A program made the translations under genes and the position numbers. This document shows, in pieces, positions 57,744-64,000 of a stretch of 64,000 nucleotides of DNA. The DNA is from Shinella zoogloeoides (GTDB lineage Bacteria; Pseudomonadota; Alphaproteobacteria; Rhizobiales; Rhizobiaceae). Location: contig NZ_CP131130.1 of NCBI RefSeq assembly GCF_033705735.1, forward strand, positions 995,001 through 1,059,000, read 5' to 3'. Within the stretch, counting starts at the first letter, position 1; every line of letters starts with the position of its first letter. The notes below the pieces were generated by a model that was not told the origin of the DNA, did not search any database, and saw only the letters and a list, made by a program, of their open reading frames with translations.

Positions 57744-58483
57744 CCGGGAACCTGTTTGCGGGAATGGGTGGCCATCACGGCGCGCGATCGACAACCGACG
57801 TTTGGCTCACCCCGCCGGCGATCATCGAAGCGCTTGGTGGGCCGGAATCCTTCGACCTAGACCCATGCAGCCTCGCAGGCCGGCCATGGCCGACGGCCCG
57901 CGTACACTTCACGCCAGCCGACAATGGTTTGCTGCTGCCTTGGGACGGTCGAGTATGGCTCAACCCACCTTACAGCACGCATCTCATCCGACGTTTTATG
58001 GCACGGATGGCGGATCATGGCCGGGGCGTCGCGCTCATTTTCGCCAGAACTGAAACGGATCACTTTCAACGGTTCGTGTTCGGCGCGGCGTCGGCGGTCT
58101 TGTTTCTCGCCGGCCGGATCAACTTCCATCTTCCGGACGGTCGAAGAGCTTCGAAGAATGGGGGCGCTCCGTCGGCACTCGTGGCCTATGGCGAGGATGA
58201 TCGGGATATCTTGGCGCATGCGCCGATTGCGGGGGCGTTTGTGGCGCTGCGCCTTCCCACCTCGGTGCTCGTAGGCGCGCTGTCGGAAACCTGGGCCCAA
58301 GCCCTCCGCACGTTCTTCGAGCGGAACCCCGAGCAGGTGAGCCTGCAGGAACTCTATCGAGCCTTCAGCAACCATCCCAAGACGCGGGCCAACGCCCATT
58401 GGAGGGACAAGCTGCGCCAGGTCTTGCAGCGCGGCAACTACGAGCGCGTCGAACGCGGTGTTTGGAGGAGGCTGTCGGTTTGA
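57740..58483 (+). CDS. Phage N6-adenine methyltransferase (Dam/DNA_N-6-adenine MTase family)
   Basis: 247 residues. The catalytic NPPY is at 75-78 (RVWLNPPYSTHLIRRFM), preceded by TPPAIIEALGGPESFDLDPCS, the family start, and TETDHFQRFVFG. The C-terminal ~75 residues form an extra helical part with a possible HTH (SLQELYRAFSNHPKTRANAHWRDKLRQVLQ). It methylates adenine in DNA; recognition sequence unknown. Start ATGA-coupled; downstream SNF2-like gene begins right after. Confidence 0.88.
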   Translation: MTGNLFAGMGGHHGARSTTDVWLTPPAIIEALGGPESFDLDPCSLAGRPWPTARVHFTPADNGLLLPWDGRVWLNPPYSTHLIRRFMARMADHGRGVALIFARTETDHFQRFVFGAASAVLFLAGRINFHLPDGRRASKNGGAPSALVAYGEDDRDILAHAPIAGAFVALRLPTSVLVGALSETWAQALRTFFERNPEQVSLQELYRAFSNHPKTRANAHWRDKLRQVLQRGNYERVERGVWRRLSV

Positions 58484-58485
58484 CA

Positions 58486-60132
58486 ATGCCAACCTACGGA
58501 AACCTTCGGATCAAGGACCGCCGGATCATTCTCGAGGAAGTGAAGCCGCACGTCTCGATCCGACTGAAAAACATATTCGCGCGCATCGCCAAGCACCAGA
58601 CGAAGCAGTTCGCGCTGCCTTTGACGGACGAGATGTGCGCTGATCTGATGTGGTTCATGGAGAGGTATCCGTTCTCCATGAAGAAGGCCGACCAGTCGCG
58701 GCTAAAGAAGGGCGCCAAGCAGTTCCGGATTGATCGGGAGTCGACGGAAGCGATCCTCCTTCCGGGGTGGCAGGCGCCGACGGTTGCCGGCTTCCGGCCG
58801 GGCTACGCCCCCAACTTCATGCAGATGCAGGCCATTGAGATGTTGAAGCGCCGGCGGCGGTTGCTACTGGGCGATGACGTCGGCCAGGGCAAAACGTGGG
58901 TCGCCATGGCTGCTGCCCTTCAAAAGCGCCCGGTTGCCGTGATCGTGGAGCCTCATCTCGCAGAGCAGTGGACCGAGGAATTCATCGTCGAATACACGAC
59001 GCTTACCGCCCATATCATCGACGGCACCAGGCCTTATGATCTGCCGCAGGCTGACGTGTATGTCTTCCGGTATAGCAACATCTCAGGTTGGGTCGATATT
59101 GCGGGCACCGGCTACTTCTCGCTGGTGGTTTTTGACGAGATCCAGCAGCTTCGCACCGGCACGGAGACGGGCAAAGGCGCGGCCGCGGCCGTGTTTGCAG
59201 ACAATGCAGACTGGGTGCTTGGTCTCTCGGCGACGCCAATTTTCGGCTACGGCTCCGAAATCTGGAACATCATGCGCATCATTGATGCTGACGTGCTCGG
59301 ATCCTGGGAAGAGTTCACGCGCGAATGGTGCGTGATGGGCTCGGCGAACAAGTGGATTGTCACCGATCCCGATGCGCTCGGCGCCTATCTCGTCGAGGCC
59401 GGCTGTCATCTTCGCCGCCTGCGCGAGGGACGTCCGATCAACAAGATCATCGTCAACGTGGACTACGACGACAGTGAGGCGGAGAGGACCGAGGATCTGG
59501 CGCGCGCACTCGCCATGAAGGTGCTGGAGTCGAAATTCGGCGAGAGTGGGGAGGCGGCTCGCCAGTTGGACTCGCTACAGCGTCGCGTTACCGGGGTGGG
59601 AAAGGCGAAGGGGATCGCCGCATACGCCAAGCTCCTGCTCGCGGCCGGCCATCCCGTGTTGCTGTCCGCATGGCACCGCGACGTCTACGAAATCCTCCTG
59701 AAAGAGCTGAAAGATTTCCGTGTTGCCCTATACACGGGATCAGAGACCACAAAACAGAAGAACAAGGTCAAGCGCGATTTCATCGCCGGCAGACTTGACG
59801 CGGTTCTGATCTCGAACCGATCCGGCGCCGGCCTCGATGGCCTTCAGAAGCGATGCCACACACTGATCGTCGGTGAGCTCGATTGGGCGGCGGCGGTCTA
59901 TTATCAGTTGGCCGGCCGACTGGATCGCCCAGGACAGCCGATGGACCAGATCACCATGATTTTCTGCGTCTGCGACTACGGTTCAGACCCAACGATCATG
60001 TCGGTCAATGCACTCAAGAGCGATCAGCTCAGAGGCATCATGGACCCCGGAAGCGGTGTTGCCGAGACCTACTCTGACGTCTCGCACATCAAGCTTCTCG
60101 CGGAACAATATCTCGAAAGGTCTAAGGCATGA
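58486..60132 (+). CDS. SNF2-like SF2 DNA translocase/helicase
   Basis: 548 residues from the ATG 58486 (a TTG at 58480 would give two more residues and a TTGA overlap). Walker A LGDDVGQGKT at 128-137 replaces the usual LADEMGLGKT. DEIQ at 217-220 is motif II and LGLSATP motif III. ISNRSGAGLDGLQ and YQLAGRLDRPGQ are motifs V and VI. A ~110-residue N-terminal extension has no known domain. ATP-driven DNA remodelling is expected. Confidence 0.9.
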   Translation: MPTYGNLRIKDRRIILEEVKPHVSIRLKNIFARIAKHQTKQFALPLTDEMCADLMWFMERYPFSMKKADQSRLKKGAKQFRIDRESTEAILLPGWQAPTVAGFRPGYAPNFMQMQAIEMLKRRRRLLLGDDVGQGKTWVAMAAALQKRPVAVIVEPHLAEQWTEEFIVEYTTLTAHIIDGTRPYDLPQADVYVFRYSNISGWVDIAGTGYFSLVVFDEIQQLRTGTETGKGAAAAVFADNADWVLGLSATPIFGYGSEIWNIMRIIDADVLGSWEEFTREWCVMGSANKWIVTDPDALGAYLVEAGCHLRRLREGRPINKIIVNVDYDDSEAERTEDLARALAMKVLESKFGESGEAARQLDSLQRRVTGVGKAKGIAAYAKLLLAAGHPVLLSAWHRDVYEILLKELKDFRVALYTGSETTKQKNKVKRDFIAGRLDAVLISNRSGAGLDGLQKRCHTLIVGELDWAAAVYYQLAGRLDRPGQPMDQITMIFCVCDYGSDPTIMSVNALKSDQLRGIMDPGSGVAETYSDVSHIKLLAEQYLERSKA

Positions 60133-60956
60133 GGATCGTTGATCCTTCCTCCTACGCTCGCTTTATGCGCCAGCCAAAGTCCTCCTCGCTCGGCGTGGAG
60201 CCGCGACTTGCCTGGATCCCGATCTCCAAGCTTCGGATCGATCCCGCATATCAGCGCGAGATCCTGAGAAACGGCCAGACGAACATTTTGAAGATCGCGA
60301 TGAACTTCGACTGGGCCCTCTTCGGCGTTGTCGTGGTGGCCGAGATCGGCGATGGCTTGTTCGCGATCGTTGATGGGCAGCACCGCACGACCGCCGCAGC
60401 CGTTCGGGAAGCTCAACAGGTTCCGTGCATCGTTATCGAGGCTAGCCCCGCGAAACAGGCGGAGGCATTTGCGGCCATCAACGGCGCCGTCACGGCAATC
60501 TCTCCGTTGGCGATCTTCGCGGCCAAGGTCGCAGCTGAGGATGCCGACGCGCTCGCTCTGACCCGGGCATGCGAGCAGGCTGGGGTGTCTATCTGTCGGT
60601 ATCCAGTGCCGGCGAGCAACATGAAGCCCGGCCAAACCCTCGCGGTCCAAGCGCTTCAATCGTGTGCAGCAACCTACGGCCTGACGCTGCTCACCCTTGC
60701 GCTGAAGGGGGTAGTCAGGGCGGCCAATGGGCGACCCGGGCTCGTGAAGGCGGCTGCCGTCAAGGCAGTCGTCCATGTGTTTGAGGTGGAGAGCTCGTGG
60801 CAGCAGCGAGAGAAGGAGTTGCTCGTCGCGATCGCTCGCTTCGATCTCGCCGCTGAATTGGCCAAAGCTGAGGCCAGCGCCAAGACCTCTCGGCGCCAGG
60901 TCCACAACGCGTTGGCGCTCGCGCTCTTCGATTTTCTCGACGCGGAGCTTGGATAA
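60129..60956 (+). CDS. ParB-like/DGQHR-domain protein (DUF6551-like)
   Basis: 275 residues. IPISKLRIDPAYQREILRNGQ followed by AIVDGQHRTTAA (DGQHR at 82-86) is the ParB/Srx-like fold shared with DndB-type regulators and many phage proteins. The C-terminal ~120 residues are helical. Possible nuclease or NTP-dependent DNA-binding role. ATGA overlap with the helicase and coupled to the sigma-like gene (TAATG). Confidence 0.78.
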   Translation: MRIVDPSSYARFMRQPKSSSLGVEPRLAWIPISKLRIDPAYQREILRNGQTNILKIAMNFDWALFGVVVVAEIGDGLFAIVDGQHRTTAAAVREAQQVPCIVIEASPAKQAEAFAAINGAVTAISPLAIFAAKVAAEDADALALTRACEQAGVSICRYPVPASNMKPGQTLAVQALQSCAATYGLTLLTLALKGVVRAANGRPGLVKAAAVKAVVHVFEVESSWQQREKELLVAIARFDLAAELAKAEASAKTSRRQVHNALALALFDFLDAELG

Positions 60957-61621
60957 TGCAGGCCTGCGAGCGACCGCAAGAATTCGACGCCGCCGTAATC
61001 GGCCAGCGCCGCGCGCTGTATTCGTTTGCGATGTCCATGGTCGGAACGCGCGACCGGGCCGAGGATCTTGTCCAAGACGTGATCCTGAAGGCGTTCATGA
61101 AATTTGACCAGTTTGAGCCTGGATCAAACCTGAAAGCATGGCTGTTCACCATCATGCGAAATGAGGTCTACAGTCGCTGGCGCAAACGCGGGCGCGAGGT
61201 CTCGGATCCAGACGGGATTTTTGCTGCGTTGGTGCCCGTAAACGAGGGCCAATCGTGGGCCTATGATCTGAAGGTCATTCGGCAGCGTATGCGAATGCTT
61301 CCATCAGGATATCGAAAGGCTGCCGAGCTCGTGGCCGTTCTTGGGCATGAGTATGAAGAAGCCGCCGCGATGCTCGGCGTTCCGCTCGGCACGATCAAAA
61401 GCCGCATCAACCGAGTGAGGCATTTTCTCGAGACAGGAGATCTCCTTGAGGACGAGCCGGCGATCGAACTCCCCTCAGTAATCCCGGCCGCGGATCAGAT
61501 CGAAGCGCTGTTTCGAAACGGCAACTCCATCTCGGAGATTAAGGATCGCGTCGACGGAGCCACGCGCTCTGAGATCATGCAGGTCATTCTGGATCGCAAA
61601 CTGTCGGTGAAACGCGCATGA
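60956..61621 (+). CDS. ECF-type sigma factor-like protein with C-terminal HTH extension
   Basis: 221 residues. Region 2 (RALYSFAMSMVGTRDRAEDLVQDVILKAFMKFDQFEPGSNLKAWLFTIMRNEVYSRWRKRG) and region 4 (LPSGYRKAAELVAVLGHEYEEAAAMLGVPLGTIKSRINRVRHFL) are both complete, the defining pair of ECF sigma factors. The last ~45 residues (ADQIEALFRNGNSISEIKDRVDGATRSEIMQVILDRKL) form an additional HTH-like module. There is no anti-sigma gene beside it. ATGA overlap with the primase gene. Confidence 0.85.
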   Translation: MQACERPQEFDAAVIGQRRALYSFAMSMVGTRDRAEDLVQDVILKAFMKFDQFEPGSNLKAWLFTIMRNEVYSRWRKRGREVSDPDGIFAALVPVNEGQSWAYDLKVIRQRMRMLPSGYRKAAELVAVLGHEYEEAAAMLGVPLGTIKSRINRVRHFLETGDLLEDEPAIELPSVIPAADQIEALFRNGNSISEIKDRVDGATRSEIMQVILDRKLSVKRA

Positions 61622-62763
61622 GCCGCTTTGTTGACGATAGTGCCGAGCTAGCGCGCCTGGTGACGGACGAGGTTGAACGGCTGATCGAGGAATATTGGCC
61701 ACAGGCGATCAAGGCCCGTGTGAAAGGGCAGCAGATTGCGCTTTTGACGCCTCGGCAGAAGGGGAAGCAGAAGCGGCCGACGTCCAGTTTCACTGTCAAC
61801 CTGAGCGGCGACCGGCGGGGCCAGTGGTATCGTTTCAGTCAGTCGATTGGCGGCGGCGCGCTCGCGCTCCTTCATTATGGCAAGCACGGCTATGTGCCGA
61901 ATTCCAAGAGTGATTGGGCGGAGACCTATCGCCTCGCGCGAGAATTCCTAGGGATCACGCAACAACGCGAGGAGACCGAAGAGGAGCGTGCAGATCGCGA
62001 GGCCCAGCGGGCAAGAGATACTGCCGCCCGAGATCAGCAGAACCGGCAGGCCGCCGAAGCTCGCGCCAGAAAGGAGGCCGCCCGAACGTATTCGGCCAAC
62101 GAGGTTTGGGCTGAGACTCGGCCACTTCAGGGCACGCAAGGGGAGGCCTATCTGGTCGGCCGAGGGATCCCGCCGATTGAACATTGGCCCTGGGATTGTG
62201 GCGCGATCATCCGCTTCCATCCTTCTCTCGACTACGAGCTCGATCGAGCGGTCGGGCGCCTCCCGGCAGTCGTGGCCTCGGTTCTCGATCCATTCGGCAA
62301 ACTGATTGCTGTCTGGCAGATCTACCTTGATCGGACGAAGGCAACGAAGGCCCCGGTCGAAAACGCGAAAGTAGGGCGCGGGCCGGCCGCCGGCGGTGCA
62401 GTGCGGATCGGCGGTGATGCGGAGCGCGTTGGCGCCTGCGAAGGTGTCGAGACTGGTCTAGGCCTGTGGGCGCTTGAGGGGTTCCGCATGCCGATGTGGT
62501 CGATGCTTTCGACTTCCGGAATGACCAGCTTCGAACCGCCGATGTTCGTGAAGAGGATATCGATCTTCCACGACGGCGACAAAGGCATCTTCCAGAACGG
62601 GAAAATCCTGAAGCCGCCGGGCACCAGCGCGGCCGACACGCTCGCCGGCCGTATGGCGGAGATCGGCGTAGCGACCAACAGGAATGAAATGCCGATCCTC
62701 GGGGACGGATTGGACTTGCTGCAGACGAGGAATGAAATTGACCGCAAGAAGCAGATCGCGTGA
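61618..62763 (+). CDS. Toprim primase-like protein
   Basis: 381 residues. Central VWAETRPLQGTQGEAYLVGRGI and HPSLDYELDRAVGRLPAVVASVLDPFGKLIAVWQIYLD lead to the Toprim start VGACEGVETGLGLWAL, with the acidic residue E. This is the DUF7146/phage primase-Toprim pattern. RADREAQRARDTAARDQQNRQAAEARARKEAARTY is a charged coiled coil that separates the N-terminal part. An upstream zinc finger is not evident. Directly followed by DnaB, so primosome function is likely. Confidence 0.8.
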   Translation: MSRFVDDSAELARLVTDEVERLIEEYWPQAIKARVKGQQIALLTPRQKGKQKRPTSSFTVNLSGDRRGQWYRFSQSIGGGALALLHYGKHGYVPNSKSDWAETYRLAREFLGITQQREETEEERADREAQRARDTAARDQQNRQAAEARARKEAARTYSANEVWAETRPLQGTQGEAYLVGRGIPPIEHWPWDCGAIIRFHPSLDYELDRAVGRLPAVVASVLDPFGKLIAVWQIYLDRTKATKAPVENAKVGRGPAAGGAVRIGGDAERVGACEGVETGLGLWALEGFRMPMWSMLSTSGMTSFEPPMFVKRISIFHDGDKGIFQNGKILKPPGTSAADTLAGRMAEIGVATNRNEMPILGDGLDLLQTRNEIDRKKQIA

Positions 62764-64000
62764 ACAGCGCCAGCCGGCGCCGCTGGCCAATACCGATGCA
62801 GAGAAGATCATTCTCGGCAAGGTTCTGAGCAGCGAACAGGCATTTTGGCAGATCAGCGACACGGTCCAGGGCTTCCACTTCTCCGTGGAGATCTTCCAGC
62901 AGATATTCGACGCCATTCGGCTGATTGTCATGGAAGGGAAGAAGCCGACACTGTCGCTCCTTCAGAGCCGCGTCGGGCCAGAATATGGCGAAGGGTCATC
63001 GACCATGACGCTGATGACGGCGCTCATCCGGGACACCTCGGAGATCGACGACATCACACGCGAGGTGCAGGTCATCATCGAGATGTGGCAGCGCCGGCGG
63101 ACCATCGAGATATGTCAGCAGTTCATGCAGGAAGCAACGAAGGCGGATACCGATACCTCCTACATGCTCAACGACCTTGAGAACTGCGTGAAGGACGTGA
63201 CGGCGAACAGCCAGGCTGAACCCGTCAAGACCATGGGCGAAATCGTCACGCGGGTGATGCGCGAGTCAATGAGGACTCGAGACACCGGCATTTCGCCCGG
63301 CTTCGACACTGGCCTGGCACCGGTTGACCAAATACTTGGGCGGATATTCCCGGGGGACCTTGGTGTGATCGGCGCGCCTCCCGGTGGCGGCAAATCGCTT
63401 GTCGGCCTTCAGCTTCTCGATCACATCCAGCAAAACTACGGCCCAGCGTGCTTCTTCTCGCTCGAAATGAGGGACGTTGACTTGGGCCGCCGGGCGCTCG
63501 CCGGAAAAACAACCGTGTCGGTCTCCGAGATCGAAGAGGGAAGCTACGACGCGTTCGAGTGGGACGAGCTCCAAGTGGCGCAGAAGATGCTGCAGTCTTC
63601 CCGGATGCTCGTCGATGATCGGCCAGGACTCCGGATCGATCAGATCCGGGATCGATGCATCGTGCTGAAGCGGTCCAGAGGGCTCAAAGCAATTGTGGTT
63701 GACCATATCCGCCTCGTTCGCGCGCTCGGCAAATTCACCAACCGTTTCGATCGCGCTGAACACGTCACCGGCCTGTTGAAGGTGCTTGCAAAGGAAGCCG
63801 ACCTGGCGGTCATCGCCCTTTCACAGGTCACGCGAACATCGCAGCGGCGCGAGGATCCGCGGCCTCAGCTCACCGACTTCGATTGCGGTTCCAGCGTCGA
63901 CCAGGACGTTGACTGGGCCCTCAGTCTCTTCCGGCGCGACCGTTGGCTGCGTCAGCACAAGCCGCACGACATGGACTCTCCCGAGGGCAAGGATTGGGCG
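62732..64000 (+). CDS. DnaB-like replicative helicase, N-terminal part
   Basis: 423 codons to the window edge, with no stop, from the ATG 62732 with GAGGA 5 bp upstream. It overlaps the primase 3' end by 32 bp. The N-terminal DnaB domain (ANTDAEKIILGKVLSSEQAFWQI) and the RecA-like helicase with Walker A GAPPGGGKS at 214-222 are present. H4-like DHIRLVRALGKFTNRFDRAEHVTGLLKVLAKE and VIALSQVTR follow. Probably lacks only the final ~30-50 residues. Unwinds the phage fork. Confidence 0.92.
   Translation, partial: MKLTARSRSREQRQPAPLANTDAEKIILGKVLSSEQAFWQISDTVQGFHFSVEIFQQIFDAIRLIVMEGKKPTLSLLQSRVGPEYGEGSSTMTLMTALIRDTSEIDDITREVQVIIEMWQRRRTIEICQQFMQEATKADTDTSYMLNDLENCVKDVTANSQAEPVKTMGEIVTRVMRESMRTRDTGISPGFDTGLAPVDQILGRIFPGDLGVIGAPPGGGKSLVGLQLLDHIQQNYGPACFFSLEMRDVDLGRRALAGKTTVSVSEIEEGSYDAFEWDELQVAQKMLQSSRMLVDDRPGLRIDQIRDRCIVLKRSRGLKAIVVDHIRLVRALGKFTNRFDRAEHVTGLLKVLAKEADLAVIALSQVTRTSQRREDPRPQLTDFDCGSSVDQDVDWALSLFRRDRWLRQHKPHDMDSPEGKDWA

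Larger units (their letters stand above)
22362..64000. mobile_element. Large temperate prophage, left ~41.6 kb (right end outside window)
   Basis: From the tRNA fragment to the window edge the gene content is phage-like. There are short overlapping genes, divergent repressor/Cro-like genes with shared operators, RecE/RecT-like recombination genes, Gp37/Gp68, ORF6N, RuvC-like, DnaB, primase and DNA methyltransferases. A leftward operon (~45.6 to 24.8 kb) and a rightward operon (47.7 to >64 kb) diverge from an immunity region. No integrase, terminase, portal, capsid, tail or lysis gene is in view, so these must lie to the right if the phage is complete. Whether it is inducible cannot be judged. 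Confidence 0.9.

Overview
The window reads as a high-GC Rhizobiaceae chromosome (Ensifer/Shinella/Rhizobium-like; inferred from gene content and protein character, not from a search) carrying the first ~41.6 kb of a large temperate phage. The boundary lies at about 22,362-22,380. The phage runs off the right edge and no integrase, terminase, capsid or tail gene is present in the window.

Host part (1-22,361). From the left edge: the N-terminal part of the B12-dependent ribonucleotide reductase NrdJ with a tandem NrdR-box-like pair upstream; xanthine-guanine phosphoribosyltransferase; a universal stress protein; a CinA/MoaB-type protein; WrbA; tRNA-Leu(UAA); a HigBA toxin-antitoxin pair with a perfect palindromic operator; the DUF47-Pit phosphate pair; a periplasmic protein; TrkH; threonine ammonia-lyase; a HlyU-family protein; a membrane diguanylate cyclase; PPK2; a CorA/ZntB-like transporter; a divergent Lrp-type regulator and alanine dehydrogenase; a DUF1203 protein; an OmpA-domain protein; GNAT; SseA; AlaX; CysK; and two small proteins. 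This is ordinary core chromosome.

Phage boundary and left end (22,362-26,830). The 3' end of a tRNA (probably tRNA-Asn, minus strand) with its terminator is left on the host side. It is followed by three GTAGCC repeats at an exact 11-bp period (candidate integrase arm sites). Then come small accessory genes on both strands: a Zn-finger protein under a perfect alphaproteobacterial SOS box, a two-TM coiled-coil protein, two lipoproteins and a DUF4326 protein.

Leftward early operon (45,585 down to ~24,763). About 30 tightly overlapping minus-strand genes follow a promoter (PL) at ~45,826-45,854. They encode recombination (SMC-like ATPase, RecE-like nuclease, RecT), a cyclophilin, DnaQ-like exonucleases, a complete sliding clamp (DnaN), dNMP kinase, ThyX, a 2OG-Fe(II)-oxygenase-like protein next to a cupin, an ASCH protein, a SpoU RNA methyltransferase, a RecD/Dda-like helicase, a Gp37/Gp68 protein, a J-domain protein and many small unknowns.

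Immunity region (45,586-47,590). Two divergent HTH genes flank an operator cluster. The same 14-bp operator (ATGCG-N4-CGCAT) sits in the 17-bp spacer of both PL and PR, an arrangement like lambda OL/OR.

Rightward operon (47,681-64,000). It holds regulators (CtrA/OmpR-type wHTH without a receiver, HU, GapR/RMF-like, ORF6N, GcrA, an ECF-like sigma factor). It also holds DNA modification genes (an MT-A70 adenine MTase, a cytosine-C5 MTase with eight ~40-residue VADPR repeats, a Dam-type MTase, a DndC-like PAPS-reductase-fold protein, a PD-(D/E)XK protein, an SNF2-like ATPase, a DGQHR/ParB-like protein). Replication and recombination genes follow (RuvC-like, Toprim primase, DnaB helicase, cut by the edge). 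Taken together the phage brings its own clamp, helicases, primase, nucleotide supply and regulators aimed at the alphaproteobacterial cell cycle.
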